From Massospora cicadina (taxonomy: Eukaryota; Entomophthoromycota; Entomophthoromycetes; Entomophthorales; Entomophthoraceae), in the NCBI GenBank assembly GCA_022478985.1, contig JAKSZP010009195.1, positions 186,001 through 250,000 on the forward strand: a DNA stretch of 64,000 nt, written 5' to 3'. The notes beneath the pieces are model-generated. The model was not told where the DNA came from. It worked only from the letters and a program-made list of their open reading frames with translations, and did not search any database. This document shows positions 10,940 to 21,293 of this stretch, piece after piece. Every line of letters starts with the position of its first letter. The stretch's first letter is position 1. Both the position numbers and the translations under genes were made by a program.

Positions 10940-12316
10940 ATAAGTATCCTATTGTTTATACGCTCAGAGGAACTTTGCATGCGCACCAATTAATGATTCA
11001 AACACTTTCTGGGTTTAGATAGTGTTGGCATCAACAGCCATTTTCTTAATTATTTTGAATGGACCAAGCCTAATGTTGGACAACCTGTGTTTCTTCCCAA
11101 ACCCGTGCTGGTCATAGAACAATATTTTTCTCCTTTTTGGAAATGAGCTAGCCACTACGCCATAACTGATCAGTGGCCTGATTCTTTATCTTTTTGGCCA
11201 AGCTGAAGGAGTATGCTTCAGTTTGCAACTTAATCAACTTGTCCGCTAGGTTAGTCAAGTAATGTTGGGGATCCATTCCTCCTTTATGTTCTATGCAATC
11301 CTAATGCAGTGCTTGAAGAGTAGGGTGTCGTCCATATAGTAATTAAAAGGGACCCTTCCCCATGGAAAATGACAGCTAATGTTATAAGCGAAAATAGTGG
11401 TGGACAGGAGGGAACTCCAATCAGAGATTCTATCTGTCACCAGCTTCCAGAGTATATTCACCAGGGTTCCATTGACCCATTCAACAATTCCATTGGACTC
11501 AGGGTGATATGGGGTCATCAGAACCCTGCGGATGCCCATTATCTCATTAAACTTTGGAAGGATGTGCGAGGTGAAGTTGGTTAAATTATCAGTAAGAATG
11601 AACTTAGGGCAGCCATGTCACTGGATAGTACATTCCATTATGAACTTGGCCACTGTGACTGCCCTCAAATCCCATATCGCCCATGCTTCAACCCACCTGT
11701 TCAAGTGGTAGATCACCACCAGAATGTACTTGGACTGGTTAGCTCCCGTTGGCAGAGGGCCAACATTGTCAAGGGAAACCGTATGCCGAGCAAAATGGGG
11801 TTTCACTAACTGGTATGAAGTCTTCTGGCGGAACAGCTTTTCCGCTTGGCACTGGTGGCAATAGGAAATGGTTTTTTAAGCATGTCAAAGTTCATGCTTT
11901 CCCAATAATACTGAGGGCGCAACAATTCCATTGTTTTGCGCATGCCACCATGTCCAACTGCTTGGTGTGCACTTATGATAATGCTAGGCCATACTGAGGG
12001 TCACGGGAAGTTCACCATAGAATTGCCCATCAGCTTATACAACTCCTCATTCCGCTGGAAGGTAATTACTCACATCTCATTTAATGCTTTTATAACTTGG
12101 GGCAGTTCATCAACATATTTTCTGCTGAGCATCTTATTGTACATCACATCGCTGAGATTTGCCATCACAGTAATGGTTGGCAATCTAGACGAGCAGTTGG
12201 CATTCTGGTGCTTTACTCCCAATTGATGGAGGATCTCAAAGTAATATGTCTTCAGTTTGAGGGCCATTGGGCTAGACACCCTTCATCCTCCTTGAGGTTC
12301 TTTAATCAGCATAATG
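10940..12316 (-). pseudogene. Gypsy-B1 pol, second part: RNase H end and integrase
   Basis: Reading on the minus strand from the TG1 junction: the RNase H tail (YFEILHQLGVKHQNANCSSR, about 12250-12195), the linker to the H2C2 finger, then the integrase core. First catalytic Asp is in SLDNVGPLPTG (about 11775), second in FILTDN (about 11600), Glu in SNGIVEWVNG (about 11490), so the D,D,E set is still present. Stops and frameshifts break the chain, including at the end of TIQ (11618). The frame is continuous with 17143-19300 once TG1 and its duplication are removed. Confidence 0.88.
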
Positions 12317-12321
12317 ATGCA

Positions 12322-13156
12322 TGTCGGACATTCTTCTTTCCAATCTAAGGAAAAGAATGTTGGAGGTATTAGTGTTCCTGAATCTGCTCTTATGATTGGC
12401 CCATCACCTGCCAATTTTTAAATAAAATGGGGATATCAACGATATGAGTTCCCACAACGAAAAACCCTAGTGGATTCTCAGTGGAATCTTAACAACCGGA
12501 GGAATATGATTTATCATAAAAATCAGCTTAAAATGGTAAATACTAATAATAGAAATACTCTGACTACTCAGTCGAATATAAGGAGTATAAAATCATATGG
12601 ATCAGAATCTTCATAAGGCAAGAGGATGTTACCCGTTGATGATTGGGTTTGAGTTAACCAATCATTATCATCTGAGTCTAACCACCACCAAGGTGAAAAG
12701 ATTTTACTCAAAGATGATAGGGTAAACATTAACCAATCATTACCATCTGAGTCTGACTACCGCCAAAATACCCAATCATTACCAACCAAGTCAGACTACT
12801 GCCAAGGTGGAAAGATTTTACTCGCTGGTGATTGGATACAATTCATCAAATTGTTACCACATGGGTCAGTTCTACCTCCAAAAATTTTATCTTTGATCTG
12901 ATAGGCTGGAAGCCTATATTCCCTAATTTAGACAACTGAGCTTTGCATTCTTTTGCCTCAAATATCGATGATCTCAAAATTTGAACTAGTTTAAATAGGA
13001 AAAGCTAGTATTAACAAAGAGACCTTTTCTGGTTTTGCCCTGCCTTTTTTTTAAAAAACATAAAAAAACAAATAAATGTTGTTTTTTACTTTTTAATAAA
13101 AAGTAAACTTTCTCGTTTTAAAATATTAATTGTGGCATCCATTGGTGGATCCCACA
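12322..13156 (+). repeat. TG1 5' LTR
   Basis: Starts TGTCGGACA and ends GGATCCCACA. Inside, three to four imperfect copies of an ACCAATCATTACCATCTGAGT-like phrase (shorter cores CAATCATTA) lie at about 12655-12800, a U3 subrepeat. An AATAAAA-like stretch lies near 13090. Confidence 0.93.
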
Positions 13157-13158
13157 AA

Positions 13159-13176
13159 TTGGTGCTCATTACAGGG
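13159..13176 (+). promoter_or_regulatory. TG1 primer-binding site
   Basis: TTGGTGCTCATTACAGGG follows the LTR end after two bases. It is close to the TGGTGCTCACTAC site of the gypsy elements in this window, with one change in the core. Confidence 0.75.
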
Positions 13177-13223
13177 GTCAAGCCCTCTGCATACTTCAAT
13201 AAGTATTAAAAAAGAAAAAAGAA

Positions 13224-16200
13224 ATGGAGAGTGTCACCCGCTGGGTGCAAAATGGGGAAGAAACTGAAGAAGATGATCACATGGACAGTCCTACCGCTTT
13301 GATATTTGAAAAAAACCAATTTGAGCCCATATTAATACCTGAGTCTCATCGCATCACTTGGTCAGCCACTGAAGCTGTGAGAGATCTTACCCATGGCATT
13401 CTTAACCCTGGTGACATTGCATCTTGCGAATGAGCATTGTTGGTAGAGGAACGTCACTTGTTTCTCTATGAGACTAGTGTCCTCCCAGAGACCTATGGTC
13501 AGCTTACAAATATGACCACCCATGTACGCAAGTTTGCTCATCCTGCCTTGGTCCATATGATGCATCTTTTAGCTGGCCATCATGAAGAGCTACATCAACG
13601 CCAAGATACTCATGCAGCTTTGAATTTAGCCTATGATAAGCTGTATCACCTGACCTCTGAACATCTTAGAGCAGTTAGATCTGGTGTAGAAGCTAATTGC
13701 AACTTTATCATACATCTGCATGATCAACTTGCTTCTATGGATACTGGGATTGTAAAGTATGTCGAGGAGGCCATGAAGATCTTTAGGGATGAGCTGAACG
13801 CATCTTCTGCTAGCACCCGCTCATTGTTGGAGAAGTTTGCTAAAGAGCTTGAAAGGCAAATTGAGCAAACACATCATGACCTTTCATCCCCCGACTTAGT
13901 CCTTCAAGAAAATATTAACAGCGTGTGGATGTGGTGGAGCAGCAGTTAATTCAGGCCTTCTCGCATGTTAATGAGCTTGAACGTCGTCTGTTGTTTAAAA
14001 TCTAGTGCCACCACCACCCTAGCGGCCAAGAGTGTTAACTAGAAAAGGAGCTAGCTCTTAAAGCTTCGATTGAAAATACCAAATATTTGGCCCGTCGCCT
14101 GACTGAATATGAAATGGAAACAAAAGCAATGAAAGTTTCTTTGGAAAGCCCTGTGTTGTTGAAGGAAGTCTCTAGTTGACTAACAAAGGTCGAGCAGAAG
14201 TATGAGCAGATCAAGGATTGAGTACAAGGCCCAAGCTCTCACTCTCATGACGATGAAGGGTGTAACCAAATGAAAGAAGAGCTGAAGAACCATGTGAAAG
14301 CCGTGGAAACTGCCCAATTAAACCTAAGTACAATGGTATCACAACTCCTTTTCCAAGTCTCTGCAATGGAGAATTGAGTAGAAGATCTTGAAACTCAAAA
14401 ATCAGGGATCGAAGCTCTACTGAGACTATGTGAATCTGGGCCCCTAGAAGCCCTCTCTAACATGGAAACCCGGCTTAAAGCTATGCATGACCAGTTCAAT
14501 CATCTTTCGTGGGCCTTTGATTAGTTAAGCTACCGCTCTGAAACCTCAGAAGCAGAAGCTCCAGTTATTCACACCCTTTCTGGGAATGACTATCATTCAT
14601 TCAAACCTACGTTTAAAGATAAGTTTATCCCCAGCGAGGGCAGCATTGCTTCGTTTTTATACGTTTATGAAGCAGCTATGGAAGGGGCAACTGACCATCA
14701 AAAGGCCAAACATATTCTTTCCTGTTTGGGCCGCATGGCCCAAGAGGTGATTTTTACATATGGATGCTCTTAGCACCTGGTCCGAGGTTAAAGAGGCCCT
14801 CATAAACACGTTCAGCTCCAAACAAGCTTTAAGCATGAAAAAGCAAGCTTTCATGCGCATAAGTATCTGGAAAGGAGAGTCCATGGCCGCTTTTGCGGAG
14901 CGATTCTATATGGAGGCACAGACGCTGTTAACCTCAAAAATGTTGACTATTGATGATGCTATAGCTGCCGCTTTGACTGGAGTGGCTTCCTACCCATCGC
15001 TAGCAATGCACATCACCTCCATTAAACGCTATTTCCATACCGTCCAGAACATCAAGGAGGCATTAATAGATGTCGCTAATTTCCATAAGCCCAATGTTTC
15101 ACATGGAGCAGTAGCTCGACCTCACGTTTTAACCATTGATGATCAAAAGCCTAAGCCTCGAGCCCTAGCTATTGAGGACAAGAAGGAGCCCCTTCAGATA
15201 ATGGGCCCTAAAGAGCAAAGCCCCAAAGCCAAACGTTCTGAACGCCCTTGGTGCAAATACTGCAACAAGTTTGGCCACATGGAGGCGATGTGCTGGAAGA
15301 AGAAAGCTGACGCTGAGGAATGGGAGCAGGGAAAAGAAATGTCAGCATAGGGAAAGGCACACCTACTGCTGACAAACCTCATGTGCTTAACTCACTTAAA
15401 CAACTTATGCCATTACCTCACATTACAAATACCCTAGGGGATGATTCTGAGGGGGATATGGATGAGGCCAGCTATTATGTTGTAGGAGCACCTGCTAAGG
15501 TGGAAGTTCCCAATCGCTTAAATGCTGGAGGAGTAGATGAGGCTACCATACCTGAAGAGACATATCTCTGCCAAGTTTTAGGGGAGCCGATTGTCATTGA
15601 TACCATCAGCGACACTGATGAGGTGATGTCCCACCTTATCCGCCCTATCCAGCATGGCCATACCAAGCAATCTATCAAAAAAATTACCCTGATAACGCAA
15701 GCAAATTAACCTCCAATTTCCATCTCAAGGAGGTCTTAGCGTTGTTGCCTACTTTTGGGGGGATACTCACAAAGGTCAAAGTGGTCATACAAGAAGTTTG
15801 GGTGATGGCCATTCTGGATATGGGCTCCCCGGTAAACGTAATCTCCTCCAGGTTGATAAAAAAATCAAACTTGCACCTGACTTGGAGTACAACCAAGACT
15901 ATGGAACCGCTGGTCCTAACCACACCCGCCTACTGGGTGCTTACTCATTCCTTCCCATTTGTATTGGGAAACTTATCCTATTGGCCCCTGCAGTGGCTCT
16001 AGACAACAACAATTATGATATGCTTATAGGTACACAGTTCATGATTGAATATGACGGTATTATCACCATGAAACAAGGGTCTTTGTTGTTGCTCAACTAT
16101 GAAGTAATTTTAGTTTTAGCCAATACCGAACCCAGCAAGAAGGATTACTATTGCATGCACACTAACCCCACTAAAACCGCGACAAAAAAAGGGCAGGCTG

Positions 16201-16290
16201 CCAATAAGCTCTGCATCCCCCTTCCTACCTCTCAAGTGGACGAAAAGGTACCACCCTACCATAACTGCAACACCCCTACCAACATTCTTG
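13224..16290 (+). pseudogene. TG1 Gag-protease polyprotein
   Basis: A Met at 13224 follows an A-rich leader. The frame runs to 13949 with one stop (13431), shifts near 13924, and continues with further stops, several explained by C to T changes. Order: a coiled-coil extension of about 430 residues (13440-14560, Leu/Glu/Lys heptads); a retrotransposon Gag domain (about 14575-15110, with W.EVKEALI.TFS and FAERFYMEAQ); a Pro/Lys linker; a complete CCHC knuckle (Cys 15253 and 15262, His 15277, Cys 15292); a retropepsin with LDMGSPVNVIS (active Asp 15817) and, after a frameshift near 15865, the NYDMLIGTQFM block. The chain ends just before the polypurine run, leaving no room for RT. The canonical DTG is DMG here. 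Confidence 0.85.
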
Positions 16291-16300
16291 AGGGGGACAA
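16290..16300 (+). promoter_or_regulatory. TG1 polypurine tract
   Basis: GAGGGGGACAA abuts the 3' LTR (TGTCAGACA) and would prime plus-strand DNA synthesis. Its intact position shows that the element is complete rather than 3'-deleted. Confidence 0.85.
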
Positions 16301-17137
16301 TGTCAGACATCCTTCTTTCCAATCTAGGGAAAAGAATGTTGGAGGTATTAGTGTTCCCGAATCTGCTCTTATGATTGGCCCATCACCTGCCAATTTTTAA
16401 ATAATAATGGGGATATCAACGATATGAGTTCCCACAACGAAAAAACCCTAGTGGATTCTCAGTGGAATCCTAACAACTGGAGGAATACGTTTTATCATAA
16501 AATTGGCCTAAAACGGTAAATACTAATAATAGAAATACTCTGACTCCTCAGTCAAATATGAGGAGTATAAAATTGCATGGATTGGAATCTTCACAAGGCA
16601 AGAGGATGTTACCCGTTGATGATTGGGTGCAAGTTAACCAATCATTATCATCTGAGTCTAACCACCACCGAGGTGAAAAGATTTTACTCAAAGATGATAA
16701 GGTAAACATTAACCAATCATTACCATCTGAGTCTGACTACTGCCAAAATACACAATCATTACCAACCAAGTCAAACCACTGCCAAGGTGAAAAGATTTTA
16801 CTCGCTGGTGATTGGATACAATTCATCAAATCATTACCGCATGGGTCAGTTCTACCTCCAAAAAATTTTATCTTTGATCTGATAGGCTGGAAGCCTATAT
16901 TCCCTAATTTAGACAACTGAGCTTTGCATTCTTTTGCCTCAAATATCGATGGTCTCAAAATTTGAACTAGTTTAAATAGGAAAAGCTAGTATTAACAAAG
17001 AGACCTTTTCTGGTTTTGCCCTGCCTTTTTAATAAAAAACATAAAAAAACAAAATAAATGTTATTTTATACTTTTAATAAAAAAAAAACTTTCTCGTTTT
17101 AAAATATTAATTGTGGCATCCCTTGGCGGATCCCACA
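16301..17137 (+). repeat. TG1 3' LTR
   Basis: Matches 12322-13156 through its whole length, including the internal CAATCATTA subrepeats (16640-16830) and the GGATCCCACA end. Confidence 0.93.
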
Positions 17138-17142
17138 ACGCG

Positions 17143-19300
17143 TGATCCGTTACAACTTTAAACTTTACACCATGCAAGTATACCCTAAGTTGCTTATACA
17201 CATAATTACTGCTAAGCACTCCAACTCGTCATGGTATAATTAAATCATGGCAGTTCAAGCTTCAATTGCAGTATGTAACAGGATGCTCCTCCCTCTTCAT
17301 CTTTCTGGGAAAGGACCGCCCCAACAGCGAAATGGACGCATCTGTCTGGACAATTAACTCTTTATTAAAGTTTGGATAGAGTAGCACTGGTCCACTGATC
17401 AGCGCCATTTGAATGGTTTCAAAGGAGCATTTACAACGTTCTGTCCATTCAAACACAGTATCCTTTTTAATAACTCAAATAGCGGCCCCCTATTACAGCT
17501 GAAGTTAGGATGAAGCGCTGGTAATACATAACCATTCCCAAAAATACCTATATGTCGCGCTTACTGGTTGATGTAGTCATTGTTTTAATGGCCTCCACCT
17601 TAACCGGCTGTGGTTTCAGCCCTATAGAGTCTACCACAAACCCCAGATATTCCAACTGGTCTTAGAAGAGGTTACCTTTATGAGACTTGATCTCGATGTT
17701 CGCCTCAGCAAGCTGGCGAAATACCTCTTCTAGATGATCAAGGTGCTCAGAAAAGGTTTGGGAGAAATCATTGAAGTTTTTGAGGTACAAGAGTATTTTG
17801 ACAACTTCAGATTACCAAGGATAGTGTCCATGGCTCGTTGGAACATAGACGGGGTGTTACATAGTCCTTGAGGCATATGGGTCAGTTGGAAAAGCCTCTT
17901 GGATGTAATTATGTCGCATTTCTCATGTTCCACTGCGGGCAATTCTTTTTTCAGAAACCCAATATCTTGTCCATCACCAAGAAGTAGCGAATTCCTTCTA
18001 ACAAATCCAACGCATCATCTTTCCAAGGCAAGGGATATGAGTCCTTCTTGTAATACTGTTGAGCTTCTGGTAGTCTATCACCACCCAGTTAGTATTATCC
18101 TTCTTTTTTACAATCAGAATGGGAAAAGCCCACATACTCTTGGATGGTTTGAGCACCCCTTGTTCCAGCAACTCATCAGAAACTCGATGACAACTTCTTC
18201 AGCTGCCCTAGATCGGCAGAACGGCTGAGACCTGATGGGAGGATGGTCTCAGTAACTAATAAATGGACCACCCCCAAGCACACCCTAAATAGTGGTAATC
18301 AACGGTGAAATTCTCCTAATTGTTCTGAAATAAAGCTATCGCCTGGTTTTTTGCTCTTCCAATAACCCTATTAAATTTCTCCACGGTACCACTGTCATTA
18401 TGCCAGGCTGCGGCTTGAAGGTTAGACCAAATTCATCCAAAGATCCAAATTCTTGAACCTGAAGGACCTCCTCAACTTGGATCAAGTGTAAACTGCCACT
18501 ATTTGGTGCTGGCAGATTTTCATTGGTTTGTTCTGGAGATTTGTTAACAAGACCTTGATCTCCTCATGTCCCAGAATTATAATGCTTGGAGCCACATGAG
18601 GCTCAAGCCGCATGTGCTGATTAGGCTAAATGTCCTCCCCATAGATCCCAGCTGGCACTTCCACCTCTAACTCAGTGTGTACTTTACTTGTTGTCTGGAG
18701 GGGATGGATTTAGGCCATGCAGCTCTGAGTGGCAGGCCCTTGTTATTCGTAGATCTGCTGGGGGAGGGCCCAGGTATTGCTCTTTAGTTGATGGTATCGA
18801 ACTGGAATCACCCCATCACTATATGCAAAATTGATATGTCCCAGATGCACCAGATCCTTAGTCACTCAGCTGGAGGTAAAGTAAATTGGGATCCGCTGCC
18901 CCAGAATTTCGAAGGTATCCTTCATCATATCAATGATAGCACCAAAGTGTCACATGAAAGCAGTTTCAATTAGCAGTTCATATTTACTGTTTGGTAGCAC
19001 TACCACTGGAGCTACAACAACAATTGACCCAAATCGCAATGTTTGCACGCTGTAAAACCCTCAGAGACCATTCTTTTCACTCCTGTGGTCCCATACACCA
19101 TTCAATATTCTACTTTAGGTTTTAACGCCAATTTTGCCACCAGCTTGGTGGAAACTATGTTGACTTGGGCCCATGTCTATTATAGCGCAAACTCTATTTT
19201 TTGTTACAAAAATGTCACAGTATGTACATTCATAATAAGAAAAATGTTGACTATTTAATACGTGAACATTTTATGGATCTCTTTCTCCAAGAAAACTCAT
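17143..19300 (-). pseudogene. Gypsy-B1 pol, first part: protease, RT, RNase H
   Basis: On the minus strand, protease shows IIDMGP (Asp at 19175-19177; frameshift just after). RT follows at about 18500-17600, with ITSKRLFQLTHMPQGLCNTP (about 17905-17850) matching the fingers/palm of gypsy RT. The catalytic box is YLKN instead of YLDD at about 17785, so both metal-binding Asp residues are lost. RNase H starts with the ECCKCSFETIQ-like region and VQTDASISL (about 17350). The chain stops at the TG1 insertion (17137) and resumes at 12316. Confidence 0.88.
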
Positions 19301-19319
19301 AATCCCCTCACCAACTTTG

Positions 19320-20714
19320 GTTATTCTTTAACAATAGCGTCCACCAGGAGGGCGACGTTTACTCCTTTCAGGAAAGGTGCATCTAAGGATCGGTCCAGCT
19401 TTTCTGAAGAAGCTTGGTCAAACATTTGACAGGCGTACAGCTTCAGGTGCTCCTGAGGTCTTTCGTCTGCCGTGGCCTTGGCTTGCGCCCATGTCAGTAC
19501 ATTCATTTAACCAAATGGTTGCTGGTATAAAATCCTGTCTATGTATTTAGGGACTTCCGCTGGATATAATACAATTGATTCAGGTGGGACAATCAAGTTT
19601 GAGATATCAAAGGTAGAGAGTCTCATCTCTACTCCACTCCAGCTTTTATCTGGTAGTATTGTTCCTGCTGCATGTAGTGAAATTGACAGTTAGGGAAAAA
19701 CCGGGCAAGGTGGCTAGGGTGACCACATTCAAAAACTTAACTTATAGGGTCCACGTCCTTGGTTCTCTTAAGAAGGGCCAGGCTGATAATTTTATTATTG
19801 GTGTTTGGTGTAACTAGGCCCAGGTCAGTAGAGCGATTGTTGACATTTGGCATAATTAGGTCTGGGTCAGTTTTTGGGCTGCTGATGATTTTCATAAGAA
19901 TGACTGAGCAGAAGTCAAACTTCTAGGGTTAACTTGGCAAGGGTGAGGCGCTTGATTATAATAAGGCTGAGGGTTATTAGGTGGAATCTGGCCAAGAGGG
20001 ATGAATTCTTTGAGATAAGAAGGTCCAGAAACAGTGGCAGTATGTTTCTGATCTGTAAGGGGAGGAGGGAAGGTAGTGGATAGATGGTGCAGAAACTGGA
20101 CAATATTGAATAAGGGTACATCGTCATCTAAGATCAGAGACATGACCTTGTAAAACTCCCAGTATGGCTTAACTGCGGAGGTTATTACAATGCACATGTC
20201 AGCTTCATCTAGAACACCTGCCCCAATTAGCACATGAGCTTCCACCATATACTGGTCAGAAAATGCATGGAGAGTCTCGTTACGTTGGAACCCAATAGTC
20301 AATAATTCAGCCTACACTGCAACATTTTTGAGGTACCCCCAAACAGCTGCAGCACAGTATCCTTCACTTCTTGGTAGGTAAAGGAGCTGCTTGTAAGGTA
20401 GCAAGTGACTTAATCGGCACTCCTGACATCTAAGGCAGATATTAACGGTTTAGCCTTACGCCAATCAAGGGCGCCTTCCACTGCAAACTTGAAATGCTTA
20501 AAGAAGCCATTGATATTCCCATTGTGATCAAAAGGAGGCAGCTTATTGATAAGGCCTCCTCCTCACTCGTTTTGAGCACCGTATCTAAAGCAAGTTTAAG
20601 TTCCTCATACTTGGCTGGTGCAGTGTGTTGTGAAAATTCCCTGTTAAAGCAGACATGATGTGACATTGACGGTGACTGGAGTTTTTTAGTTTTAGGGTTG
20701 AACAATGGCCCCCC
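19320..20714 (-). pseudogene. Gypsy-B1 gag
   Basis: After the PBS the minus-strand frame gives AKYEELKLALDTVLK (about 20610), shared with Gypsy-B2 (25735-25770). Next comes a Gag core at 20302-19892 (FSDQYMVEAHVLIGAGVLDE, then a Pro/Tyr-rich tail). After this an acidic linker at 19506-19321 (CQMFDQASSEKLD and VDAIVKE) is also present in Gypsy-B2. The zinc knuckle is not intact. Several stops and shifts separate the pieces. Role: RNA packaging and particle formation. Confidence 0.8.
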
Positions 20715-20729
20715 CGTAGTGAGCACCAC
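20715..20729 (-). promoter_or_regulatory. Gypsy-B1 primer-binding site
   Basis: On the minus strand GTGGTGCTCACTACG follows the LTR end (TATAACA at 20730). The core TGGTGCTCACTAC is the same as in Gypsy-A. Confidence 0.8.
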
Positions 20730-21293
20730 TGTTATATTTTTGGTGATACCTTTGGGATACGCCGTAAGGCTTGCACAGGTGAGCCCACTGAACAACGAAT
20801 GGACGATGTGAAAATCATTGGTCCTCTGAACAAATAAAAGACATATTAAAAATATAAAGCAAATAGCTCCAAAAACAATACTTTTTTATTTTTAATATAA
20901 GAAGATCCCTTATGCTTTGCGCTCTCAATCCTAATAACAACAATCTCTCTTCAGAAAACTCCATCTCACTTATATAACAGTGACTTTGGATGATAATGAC
21001 CCCTTGGCTTGTACTATTCATTTCTGATGTATTCCCATGGTTCTTAAAGAGCATGGTATTCTTAAATTCTCTACCACCTTAGTTTGAGGTAATCTAATTA
21101 ATATTTGTTAAACGTTTACACCACCTTATCACATCATCTGGAGGTGATCCAATAATAATAAATTTTTTAACTTAATATTACCTCATATCAAGGCACTTAA
21201 ATAATTGTAACAAGTTATCATGGTCAGCGGATTCTCGCCAATCCACTGTAGCTATTCAGGGCTTATCATCCAGTCAAAATCAGAATCTCGACA
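20730..21293 (-). repeat. Gypsy-B1 5' LTR
   Basis: 564 bp, starting TGTCGAGATTCTGATTTTGA and ending TATAACA on the minus strand. It includes the U5 box ACCTGTGCA at 20772-20780. Confidence 0.9.

Larger units (their letters stand above)
12322..17137 (+). mobile_element. TG1, non-autonomous LTR element with Gag and protease only
   Basis: LTRs of 835 and 837 bp (12322-13156, 16301-17137) start TGTC and end CCCACA. Over the first 150 bases they look about 97% identical, by far the closest pair here. A PBS (13159) and a purine run GAGGGGGACAA (16290-16300) sit exactly at the LTR edges. The 3.1-kb interior encodes Gag and a protease and then meets the polypurine run; no RT, RNase H or integrase is present. 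This is the architecture called TR-GAG in plants. Its autonomous partner is not in this window. Confidence 0.93.
12317..17142 (+). repeat. Target duplication around TG1
   Basis: ATGCA (12317-12321) and ACGCG (17138-17142) bracket TG1 and differ by two transitions. In the uninterrupted relative Gypsy-B2 the same RNase H position (about 29170-29180) reads GGATCATGCATTG, confirming the site and the five-base length. Confidence 0.8.
10357..21293 (-). mobile_element. Gypsy-B1, Ty3/gypsy element split by TG1
   Basis: Minus-strand element with LTRs at 20730-21293 (5') and 10357-10919 (3'). Flanks CCACC (10352-10356) and CTACC (21294-21298) form a 5-bp duplication with one transition. PBS is at 20715-20729 and a polypurine run (AAGGGGGG on the minus strand) lies at 10920-10930. 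Without TG1 it measures about 6.1 kb, the same as Gypsy-B2, its close relative. It sits in the gag/PR region of Gypsy-A, whose frame resumes at 21299. Confidence 0.92.

Noticed and set aside
13159..13176. Possible tRNA-related gene fragments at the repeated TGGTGCTC sites
   Set aside because: Only about 15-18 bases match and they sit exactly at LTR ends; no cloverleaf or A/B boxes follow. They are primer-binding sites.
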